Source: Planomonospora_B alba
GTDB lineage: Bacteria > Actinomycetota > Actinomycetes > Streptosporangiales > Streptosporangiaceae
Length of the DNA stretch: 64,000 bases
Direction: 5' to 3'
NCBI RefSeq assembly: GCF_039534085.1
Contig: NZ_BAAAUT010000003.1
Location: forward strand, 62,001-126,000
Shown in pieces: positions 35,088 to 41,728 of the stretch; position 1 is the first letter of the stretch, and every line of letters begins with the position of its first letter. The notes beneath the pieces were generated by a model, which did no database searches, was not told the DNA's origin, and was given only the letters and a program-made list of their open reading frames with translations. A program made the translations under genes and the position numbers.

Positions 35088-35396
35088 ATGCGAGAGCGTG
35101 AGGCGTGGGACGGGGCGAGCGGCGGCTCGCCGGCCGGCGCGGAGGAGGCGGCCCGGCGGGCCGGGGGTGCGCAGGCCGTACGGGACCGGCGGAGTGTCCG
35201 CGTCGACTACCGGCGGACGCGCCGCGACTGGCGGGCGACCTTCCCGGACCTGCCAGGGTTCGAGATGCGGGGCCGTACGCTCGCCGAGACCCGGCGCCTC
35301 GTCCGACAGGAGCTGACCGGCCGGTTCGGCGCCCAGGTGGTGGTCTCGGACCGGGTGGTCGGCGCCTCCCGGACGCACAAGCCCCTGCGCGGCTGA
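35088..35396 (+). CDS. HicB-like domain protein without a HicA partner
   Basis: A 102-residue protein. The second half (WRATFPDLPGFEMRGRTLAE then TRRLVRQELTGRFG) resembles the partial-RNase-H-like fold of HicB antitoxins (FPDLPGC..G.T..EA pattern). The N-terminal half is charged and lacks an obvious DNA-binding domain. HicB normally pairs with a small HicA mRNA interferase; none is visible nearby, so this may be a domesticated regulator. The start is uncertain: ATG 35088, GTG 35085 or ATG 35046 are all in frame and none has a strong Shine-Dalgarno site. Confidence 0.6.
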   Translation: MREREAWDGASGGSPAGAEEAARRAGGAQAVRDRRSVRVDYRRTRRDWRATFPDLPGFEMRGRTLAETRRLVRQELTGRFGAQVVVSDRVVGASRTHKPLRG

Positions 35397-35512
35397 CAGC
35401 CGCCGGCCCCGAGGCGGGAGCGACCCGGAGCGGGAACGGTCCGCCCCGAGGGCGAGCGGGCCCGTCGGCTCTTCCGCTCCGCCCGCCGCAGGGCCGGGAC
35501 CACCGGCGGGCC

Positions 35513-36331
35513 TCAGCGCAGGAACTCCCGCGCGCCACGCAGCCGGGTCCGCAGCCGCCGCCGGGTCGTGCCGCAGTCCAGGCGCACGTCCAGCGGGCCG
35601 GGCACGCCGCTGTCCGCCCGCCGGCCCGGACGCAACCGGTCCGGGTCGAGCCCGTCGCGCCGGGCGACGAGCAGCCCCAGCTCGTACCGGCTCACCGCGT
35701 CGGCCCCGGCGACATGGTGGACGCCGTGGTGCCCGGACACGGCGAGTTCGAGGAGCGCCGCGGCGAGATCGGCGACGTGCACGGGGCAGCGCACGTCGTC
35801 GGTGAAGAGCACTCCTCTCTTCCCGCCGGTGGCCAGCGCGTGCACCAGCGCCTCGTGCGGGGAGCCGCCGTCGCCGATGATCAGGGACGTCCGGGCGATC
35901 ACCGCATCCGGGTCGATCGCGGCCACCGCCGTCTCGGCGGCGGCCTTGGCCGCGCCGTACGGGCTGATCGGGTCGGGGACGCAGGTCTCGTCATAGCGGA
36001 CCGCGGCGCCGGAGAAGACCGCGTCGCTGGAGACGTGGACCAGACGCCCGCCCGTCGCACGGGTGGCGAGGGCCACGTTCGCGGCCCCGGCCGCCGTGGT
36101 CGTCCAGTCCGCCTGCCGGTAGGCGGCGTTGACGACCAGCTCCGGCCGGAACGCGCCGACCAGCGCCTCGACGGCCTCCCTCCGGCGCACGTCGAGCGGC
36201 GACCACTCGACGCCCCCGGCCTCTCCCGGCCGGGTCAGGTAGGTCGCGGCCACCTCGTGCCCGGCCGCCGCGCACCGCCGGACGAGCTCGCCGCCGAGGA
36301 AACCGCTGCCGCCGGCGATGAGGACCCTCAT
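35513..36331 (-). CDS. rmlD: dTDP-4-dehydrorhamnose reductase-like protein
   Basis: A 272-residue extended short-chain dehydrogenase. The NAD(P)-binding loop is IAGGSGFLGGEL at the N-terminus. The catalytic Ser is in VHVSSDAVFSG and the Tyr-x-x-x-Lys pair in PYGAAKAAAE. RmlD-type enzymes make dTDP-rhamnose, used in the wall linker or glycans; the syntenic M. tuberculosis gene is Rv3266c (rmlD). The C-terminal portion is somewhat divergent, so another NDP-sugar substrate is possible. A TACGGT -10 element ends eight bases before the ATG, predicting a leaderless message. Confidence 0.78.
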   Translation of the reverse strand: MRVLIAGGSGFLGGELVRRCAAAGHEVAATYLTRPGEAGGVEWSPLDVRRREAVEALVGAFRPELVVNAAYRQADWTTTAAGAANVALATRATGGRLVHVSSDAVFSGAAVRYDETCVPDPISPYGAAKAAAETAVAAIDPDAVIARTSLIIGDGGSPHEALVHALATGGKRGVLFTDDVRCPVHVADLAAALLELAVSGHHGVHHVAGADAVSRYELGLLVARRDGLDPDRLRPGRRADSGVPGPLDVRLDCGTTRRRLRTRLRGAREFLR

Positions 36332-36339
36332 GGCCGGTC

Positions 36340-36345
36340 ACCGTA
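36340..36345 (-). promoter_or_regulatory. -10 element for leaderless rmlD-like gene
   Basis: On the minus strand TACGGT is followed by eight bases and the ATG at 36331; no Shine-Dalgarno site is present. Confidence 0.5.
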
Positions 36346-36387
36346 GCCGATCGGCCGTCCGGCGGCCCCGCCCCCGGCCGGGGGACC

Positions 36388-37710
36388 TCACAGGGTGACG
36401 ATGAAGTCGGCGGCGGTGCGGGGGGCGCGGTCGCGGGGCGGGGCGGCGGGGCGGCCGATGGCGACGGCGCCCATCGGGTCCCAGTCGGCGGGCAGGCCGA
36501 GCACCTCGCGGACCACCTCGCGGCAGAACATGGTGGACGACACCCAGGCCGAGCCGAGGCCCTCCACCGCGAGCTGGACCAGGAAGTTCTGCACGCCCGC
36601 GCCCGCGGCGACCACGAACATCTCCCGCTCGGCGGCGTTGCGCCGCTTGTCGCGGTAGGTGTGCGAGCCGTCCATGACCAGGCAGGGCACCGCCAGGTAG
36701 GGGGCGTTGCGCAGCACGTCGCCGCGGCGGGTCCGCCTGGCGATGGACTCCTCGGAGAAGCCGTCCCCGCGCAGGTCGGTGATCCACGCCTCGCGCATCG
36801 CGTCGAGCAGCTTCTCCCGGGTCCCGGCCGACTCCAGCAGCACGAACCGCCACGGCGTCGTGTGGTGCGGCGCGGGCGCGGCGATCGCCGCGGCGACCGC
36901 CCGCCGTACCTTGGCGCCGTCCACCGGCTCGGCGGAGAACTCCCGGATCGTACGGCGGGCGAAGACCACGTCGCGCGAGCCGTACCGGAACATGTCCTCC
37001 TCGGACTGGCGGACCACCTCGCGGATGCCGGGGCCGTCGTCGGAGGTGGTGTACTCGGCCATGCCGCGGACCAGGGCCACCGGCGTCTGCGCGACCTTGC
37101 CCTTCGCCAGGTCGCCGGCGGCGGCGAACTCGTCGGCGATGGCCGTGACGGTGACCTCCAGCGGGTTGCCGTGGTCGTCGGACAGGCCCCGGTAGTCGAG
37201 CATGGGCGGCACCCCCGCCACGCCGACGGCCATGTCGGTCTGGCCGTTGCGCCACGGGCGGCCGAAGGTGTCGGAGACGACCACGCCGACCGAGACGCCG
37301 AGCCGCTCGCGGACGCTCGCGCGCACCGCCCGCGCGGAGGCGTCGGGGTCGACGGGGAGCAGCACGACGGTGCCGGGCTCGGTGTTGGAGGCGTCCACGC
37401 CGGCCGCGGCCATGACGAACCCGTGCGAAGTCTCCGCGATCACGGTCTCGCCGCGGCGGGCGACCACCCGGGCCGTCTCGTCCCGGACGGCCTCGGCGCG
37501 GGTGACACCCTGGCGGATGCGGCCCTCGGCCTTGCTGAGGATCTTGGAGGTGACCACGAGGATGTCGCCGTCGCGCAGGTCGGGCCGGGCGGCGGCGATC
37601 AGCGCGCCGACGTCGTCCCCCTCCCGCACCTCGGGGATGCCGTCGATCGCGTGGATCTCGATCCGGACCTCGGTGGGCTCCTCCTGGCGGGAGCGGCGGA
37701 TCCTGCTCAC
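36388..37710 (-). CDS. fbiB: FbiB, F420:gamma-glutamyl ligase with nitroreductase domain
   Basis: A 440-residue two-domain protein. Residues about 15-250 form the CofE-like ligase (GDILVVTSKILSKAEGR and VVVSDTFGRPWRNGQTD). Residues about 250-440 form an FMN nitroreductase-like domain (RRTIREFSAEPVD, later GLGSAWVSSTMFC). It reduces dehydro-F420-0 and adds glutamates to build polyglutamylated F420. Its GTG overlaps the TGA of fbiA (GTGA), so the pair is coupled. A complete set of motifs suggests it is functional. Confidence 0.95.
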   Translation of the reverse strand: MSRIRRSRQEEPTEVRIEIHAIDGIPEVREGDDVGALIAAARPDLRDGDILVVTSKILSKAEGRIRQGVTRAEAVRDETARVVARRGETVIAETSHGFVMAAAGVDASNTEPGTVVLLPVDPDASARAVRASVRERLGVSVGVVVSDTFGRPWRNGQTDMAVGVAGVPPMLDYRGLSDDHGNPLEVTVTAIADEFAAAGDLAKGKVAQTPVALVRGMAEYTTSDDGPGIREVVRQSEEDMFRYGSRDVVFARRTIREFSAEPVDGAKVRRAVAAAIAAPAPHHTTPWRFVLLESAGTREKLLDAMREAWITDLRGDGFSEESIARRTRRGDVLRNAPYLAVPCLVMDGSHTYRDKRRNAAEREMFVVAAGAGVQNFLVQLAVEGLGSAWVSSTMFCREVVREVLGLPADWDPMGAVAIGRPAAPPRDRAPRTAADFIVTL

Positions 37711-38675
37711 CGTCCCTCCTCCCCGGAGACCGCGACCGGGGCGCCCAGCTCGCCCGCGAGGCCGAGGGCGGCCCGCGCGATCTCGGCGGCCGCCCCGGCG
37801 TCGTGCATGATCAGCGGGCGGGCCACGACGCGCACGCCGTCCAGGCTCACCCCGGCGTCCTCCTCGGCGACCAGCCAGCCGTCGATCAGCGCCGCGCCGT
37901 ACAGCTCCAGGACGGCCTGGGCGGTCGTCTCCACGCCGATCGCGGACAGGCAGGCGTCGGCCATGCCGCGGACCGGGGCGCCGCCGACGATGGGGGAGAC
38001 CCCGACGACGGTCTTGCCCTCCAGCGCCTCGCGAATGCCCTTGATCTGCAGGATCGTGCCGATGCTGACCACCGGGTTGGACGGGGGCAGGATCACCGCG
38101 TCGGCATCCTCGACGGCCTGGAGCACGCCGGGTGCCGGCTTCGCCTCGTCGGCGCCGACCAGGATGATCCGCTCGGCCGGGACGGAGGCGCGCATGCGCA
38201 CCCACCACTCCTGGAAGTGCACGGCCCGGCGGCCCCGCTCGTCGTTGATCACGATGTGGGTCTCGGTCCGGTCGTCGGTCATCGGGATCAGCCGCACGCC
38301 CGGGTTCCAGCGGGTGCACAGCGCCTCGGTGACCGCAGAGAGGGGGTATCCGGCGTCGAGCATCTGCGTGCGCACGATGTGGGTGGCGAAGTCGCGGTCG
38401 CCCAGGCCGAACCACTGCGGTTCGACGCCGTAGGCGGCGAGCTCCTCCTTGACGACGTGCGTCTCGTCCCGCCGTCCCCATCCCTGCTCCTCGTCGATGC
38501 CACCGCCCAGGGTGTACATCACGGTGTCGAGGTCGGGACAGACCCGCAGGCCGTACAGGGTGATGTCGTCACCGGTGTTGCCGATGACGGTGATCTCGGC
38601 GTCGGGGGCCGCGGCACGCAGGCCGCGCAGGAAGCGGGCACCGCCGATGCCGCCGGCGAGGGACACGATGCGCAT
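37707..38675 (-). CDS. fbiA: FbiA (CofD), phosphoenolpyruvyl transferase of F420 synthesis
   Basis: A 322-residue protein with the family opening IVSLAGGIGGARFLRGL, and GNTGDDITLYGLRVCPDLDTV plus PSNPVVSIGTILQI, which form the nucleotide and FO binding site. It joins the enolpyruvyl-phospho group to FO to give dehydro-F420-0. It is the first gene of the fbiA-fbiB pair on the minus strand. Its upstream GGGGGC precedes the ATG at 38673-38675. Length agrees with known FbiA/CofD. Confidence 0.96.
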   Translation of the reverse strand: MRIVSLAGGIGGARFLRGLRAAAPDAEITVIGNTGDDITLYGLRVCPDLDTVMYTLGGGIDEEQGWGRRDETHVVKEELAAYGVEPQWFGLGDRDFATHIVRTQMLDAGYPLSAVTEALCTRWNPGVRLIPMTDDRTETHIVINDERGRRAVHFQEWWVRMRASVPAERIILVGADEAKPAPGVLQAVEDADAVILPPSNPVVSIGTILQIKGIREALEGKTVVGVSPIVGGAPVRGMADACLSAIGVETTAQAVLELYGAALIDGWLVAEEDAGVSLDGVRVVARPLIMHDAGAAAEIARAALGLAGELGAPVAVSGEEGR

Positions 38676-38918
38676 GCCCCCAGTCTCCCATCGGGCCGCG
38701 CCGGTCCGCTCCCGCGGGGCGCGGCGCGCGCCGCCGGAGCCGTCTTCTCTCGATCGTTACCTGGACCGTTCCCGGGGACGGGGACCGCTCACCACATGCC
38801 CAAAGTCGTGGTGAATCTGAGGCAATGAGAGACTTGTAGGATTCATGCGCTTCCTGGGTCCGCCGCCGATGAAGTCGGCCATGTGTAAAACTTGGCCCGG
38901 GTTTACCCAAGGACCCTA
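38676..38918. promoter_or_regulatory. Divergent region with possible upstream ORF
   Basis: A 243-base gap between fbiA and the repeat-rich membrane protein. TAGGAT (38837-38842) is a good plus-strand -10. A short frame (ATG 38869 to TAA 38917-38919; MKSAMCKTWPGFTQGP) ends so that its stop overlaps the ATG 38919 of the next gene (TAATG). This could couple translation, but the ribosome-binding site of the small frame is weak. The segment 38740-38800 is GC-rich with no evident gene. Confidence 0.45.
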
Positions 38919-41066
38919 ATGGGGGTAGTTGTGATCAACGTCGATGCGGGCCGGCTCCGGGAGCCCGCCGCGTGGCTCATGGTCGCCGCGGCGTCCGGCG
39001 GCGTGCTCGTCGGCATCGAGCGGCTGCTGTTCGGCGGCTCGTCCTTCGCGATCCGCGCCAACCTGTACCTGCAGCAGATCGTCTCGCCGGTCTCCGCCGC
39101 CCTGCTCGTCGGCGCGATCCTGCTGGCCGGCGGCCTCGGCCCGGCCACCGCGCGGCTGCGGCCGCTGGCGTACACGGCGGCCGGCACGCTGGGCCTGTCC
39201 GCGCTCTTCGGCGTCATCGCACTGCCGGTCGGCCTGTTCACCGGGGCGACCGACCTCATGGAGAAGATCGAGTTCCTCCTCCTCGGCGTCCCCGCGCTCG
39301 CGCTGGTCGTGCTCGCCCTCCTCTACCTCCTGCCGAAGACCGCCCCCGCGCGGAGCGGGGCGGCCGGGTTCCGCTTCCAGGAGCCGCAGGTGCCGCAGGG
39401 TTTCCACCCCGACGGCGGTCTCGGCGGCCGCTCCCAGGAGCACGGCGCCGGCTACGGGGACCCCTCCGGCTACGGAGCCCCCTCGCACCGGCAGGAGCCC
39501 GTGCCGCAGGGGCAGGCCCCGCACCCGGCGTTCCCGCAGCAGGAGCAGGCTCCGCAGGGCTTCGCCGAGGCCCCGGGCGCCCAGCACGGCTTCCCGGAGG
39601 CCGCCCCCGCCTCCGCCCCGCAGTCGTACGGCCCCCCGGCGCTCCCGCCCGCGCCGGGCGGCGCCCCCGCCGACCAGTACGGCATGCGGCACGACGGCGG
39701 CCACGCCCCGCAGCAGGAGGGCGTCTACGCCTCCCAGGGCGGTGACGGCCACCCCGGCCAGGCCCTCCCCTACGGCGCGTCCGCCGACAGCCTCCACGGC
39801 GCCTCCGCGGAGAACCGGCCGTACGGCTCCGAGCAGTCCTACGGCTCCGAGCAGTCCTACGGCTCCGAGCAGTCCTACGGCGCTCCCGCCGAGCAGCAGT
39901 ACGGCGCGCCGTCCCCCGGCTACGAGCAGGCACCCGCCCAGCCCGCCGAGCCGCAGCCCTACACCCCGAGCCCGTACGTCGCGGCGGACGTCAAGCCCCA
40001 GGCCCCGGTCTCGCCGTACGAGCCCCCGGCGGGCTCCTACGAGCCGCCCGCCCAGACGTACGGCACGCCCGCCGAGCAGTCCGGGGACTACGCCGACCAG
40101 ACGCAGGGCTTCCGCGCCCAGCCGCAGCAGGCCGCCCCGCAGGGATACGGCGACTCCTCGCCCTCGAACTACGTGCCGCAGGACTCCTCTCCGGCGGCCT
40201 ACGCCCCGCAGGACTCCTCGCCGTTGAACTACGTGCCGCAGGACTCCTCTCCGGCGGCCTACGCCCCGCAGGACTCCTCTCCGGCGGCCTACGCCCCGCA
40301 GGACTCCTCGCCGTTGAACTACGCCCCGCAGGACTCCTCGCCGGTCGACCCGGCGGCCTACGCGCCGCAGCCGACCGACCCGCGGGCGGCGGGCTACGGG
40401 CAGCCGGGCGAGGCGCAGCCGTACCCGCAGCAGCCCGAGCCGCAGGCCCCGTTCTACCCGCAGCAGCCCGCGCCGTACACGCCGGCCGACAGCCGGCCGA
40501 ACCTGCCGTTCGACGGGCAGGGCTCCTCCTTCCCGCAGCCGCCGGAGAACTACGGTCAGCCGCTCACCGGCTACTCGGGGGCGGAGTTCGCCCGGCAGGC
40601 CGAGGCCGGCCTGCCGTACCCGGACCCGGCGGACCCCCGCTCCCAGCAGATCGCCCAGGCGTACCAGCAGGCGGAGAGCTACCAGCAGCAGCCCGGGACC
40701 GAGCCTCAGCTGCGGGTGCCGGAGTACGCCCCTCCGGCGGGCGGCGGCTACGACGACCCCTTCGGGCACCCGCAGACGCCCTCGCCGGCGCAGCCGCAGG
40801 GCGGGCAGTGGGACGCGCCCGCGGACACGACGATGCGCTTCGACCCGAACGCCTACCAGGGCGGCGACGCGCTGGGCGGCCCCGCTCCGGGGCCGGGCCA
40901 GGCGGGCGGGACCTGGGACTCGGTGCCGCCCATCGACCCCACCGCGATCTACACGCCGGAGCGCCCGGGCCAGGCAACGGGAGAGGAAAACGTCGACAGG
41001 GAGAGGACGGGACCTGGTCAGGAGCCGAACATGTCCTGGTACGGTTCCGACCGTCGAGAGCACTGA
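38919..41066 (+). CDS. Membrane protein with long repeat-rich Pro/Gln/Tyr tail
   Basis: A 715-residue protein. About four hydrophobic segments occupy residues 5-145 (WLMVAAASGGVLVGIERLL to FLLLGVPALALVVLALLYLL). The remaining about 570 residues are hydrophilic and low in complexity, rich in Pro, Gln, Tyr, Ala and Ser. They include three copies of the hexapeptide YGSEQS and a tandem 10-residue unit DSSP-x-x-Y-x-PQ repeated seven times. The tail is presumably disordered; side of the membrane is unknown. It sits between fbiA and whiB, where conserved proteins of unknown role occur in relatives. AAGGA lies five bases before ATG 38919; GTG 38931 is an alternative. Confidence 0.75.
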   Translation: MGVVVINVDAGRLREPAAWLMVAAASGGVLVGIERLLFGGSSFAIRANLYLQQIVSPVSAALLVGAILLAGGLGPATARLRPLAYTAAGTLGLSALFGVIALPVGLFTGATDLMEKIEFLLLGVPALALVVLALLYLLPKTAPARSGAAGFRFQEPQVPQGFHPDGGLGGRSQEHGAGYGDPSGYGAPSHRQEPVPQGQAPHPAFPQQEQAPQGFAEAPGAQHGFPEAAPASAPQSYGPPALPPAPGGAPADQYGMRHDGGHAPQQEGVYASQGGDGHPGQALPYGASADSLHGASAENRPYGSEQSYGSEQSYGSEQSYGAPAEQQYGAPSPGYEQAPAQPAEPQPYTPSPYVAADVKPQAPVSPYEPPAGSYEPPAQTYGTPAEQSGDYADQTQGFRAQPQQAAPQGYGDSSPSNYVPQDSSPAAYAPQDSSPLNYVPQDSSPAAYAPQDSSPAAYAPQDSSPLNYAPQDSSPVDPAAYAPQPTDPRAAGYGQPGEAQPYPQQPEPQAPFYPQQPAPYTPADSRPNLPFDGQGSSFPQPPENYGQPLTGYSGAEFARQAEAGLPYPDPADPRSQQIAQAYQQAESYQQQPGTEPQLRVPEYAPPAGGGYDDPFGHPQTPSPAQPQGGQWDAPADTTMRFDPNAYQGGDALGGPAPGPGQAGGTWDSVPPIDPTAIYTPERPGQATGEENVDRERTGPGQEPNMSWYGSDRREH
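39822..39875 (+). repeat. 18-bp tandem repeat, 3 copies, coding
   Basis: TACGGCTCCGAGCAGTCC occurs three times without a mismatch at 39822, 39840 and 39858. It keeps the reading frame and encodes Tyr-Gly-Ser-Glu-Gln-Ser each time. Confidence 0.92.
40152..40370 (+). repeat. 30-bp tandem repeat, 7 units, coding
   Basis: Six 30-bp units (40152-40331) plus a longer variant unit (to 40370) encode DSSP-x-x-Y-x-PQ. Units alternate between two variants (PAAYAPQ and PLNYVPQ types), so the array grew by duplication of pairs. Copy number may vary between strains. Confidence 0.9.
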
Positions 41067-41074
41067 ACGCCCAA

Positions 41075-41093
41075 GGCGATCTTCACGATCGCC
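41075..41093. terminator. Hairpin after repeat-rich membrane gene
   Basis: GGCGATC (41075-41081) pairs with GATCGCC (41087-41093) around a five-base loop, nine bases after the stop codon. There is no T-tract. Confidence 0.45.
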
Positions 41094-41171
41094 GGGTGCA
41101 ATTGCCATCGTCGCAGGCACACGCCTCAGAGCCGGGGAGAGCGGGTCTTTCCCCGGATAGCGGCATGCCGC

Positions 41172-41205
41172 TTGACGCCACACCAGCCACGCGCGTGTAA
41201 TTACA
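41172..41205 (+). promoter_or_regulatory. Promoter of whiB with palindrome over the -10
   Basis: TTGACG (41172-41177) is a good -35 box; TGTAAT (41196-41201) is 18 bases downstream as a -10. The perfect palindrome TGTAATTACA (41196-41205) covers the -10 and could bind a regulator. The resulting leader to GTG 41290 would be about 80 bases. Confidence 0.55.
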
Positions 41206-41289
41206 GGCGTGTTGTTACGTCTCCCTCCGGGTGGGTAAGGGGGAGGCGTTCATAAGGGGGCTCCATTGCGGGCGGCAAGGAGGTGTGCA

Positions 41290-41550
41290 GTGGCCGACCT
41301 GGTCATCGCACAGGACGGCGGCACTGAAGAGCAGCTTGGTTGGCAGGAGCGCGCGCTGTGCGCGCAGACCGACCCGGAGGCGTTCTTCCCGGAGAAGGGG
41401 GGATCCACTCGGGAGGCCAAGAAGGTGTGCCGTTCCTGTGAGGTGCGTGCCGAGTGCCTGGAGTACGCGCTCGAGCACGATGAACGGTTCGGCATCTGGG
41501 GCGGGCTTTCCGAGCGAGAACGTCGCCGGATGAAGCGTCAGGCCGTCTGA
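41290..41550 (+). CDS. whiB: WhiB-family iron-sulphur transcription factor
   Basis: An 86-residue Wbl protein. Four Cys bind a [4Fe-4S] cluster: one in ALCAQTDPE, two in CRSC and one in ECLEYAL. The family turn GIWGGLSERER and a basic C-terminal tail (RRRMKRQAV) follow. Synteny with fbiA/fbiB and manB matches WhiB2/WhiB of M. tuberculosis and Streptomyces, a regulator of septation and sporulation. GTG 41290 is chosen because of the strong AAGGAGGTG at 41279-41287. The gene has its own promoter and a canonical terminator. Confidence 0.95.
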   Translation: MADLVIAQDGGTEEQLGWQERALCAQTDPEAFFPEKGGSTREAKKVCRSCEVRAECLEYALEHDERFGIWGGLSERERRRMKRQAV

Positions 41551-41582
41551 GGGACGGGTCGGACGCTCCGGAGGAAATCACG

Positions 41583-41598
41583 GCGCCCCACGGGGCGC
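41583..41598. repeat. Short inverted repeat after whiB
   Basis: GCGCCCC and GGGGCGC separated by two bases. It stands ahead of the strong terminator at 41617 and may help to terminate transcription. Confidence 0.4.
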
Positions 41599-41616
41599 TT
41601 GTCGATATCGCGGTGA

Positions 41617-41648
41617 GGTCACGCGGTCAACGACCGCGTGGCCTTTTT
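41617..41648 (+). terminator. Canonical Rho-independent terminator of whiB
   Basis: A 12-base stem (41617-41628 with 41632-41643, one G-U pair) around loop AAC is followed directly by five T (41644-41648). It lies 66 bases after the whiB stop and is the best terminator in the window. Confidence 0.9.
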
Positions 41649-41728
41649 CGTATCTCCCGGATATATACGCGGATATAAGGTGCCGTATCGTGGTCGCTCT
41701 GATCATCCCCTCCTAGACCACGGGCCGC

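Noticed and set aside
39822..40370. CRISPR-like direct repeats
   Set aside because: Units are contiguous, keep the reading frame and encode a repeated peptide; there are no unique spacers or cas genes.
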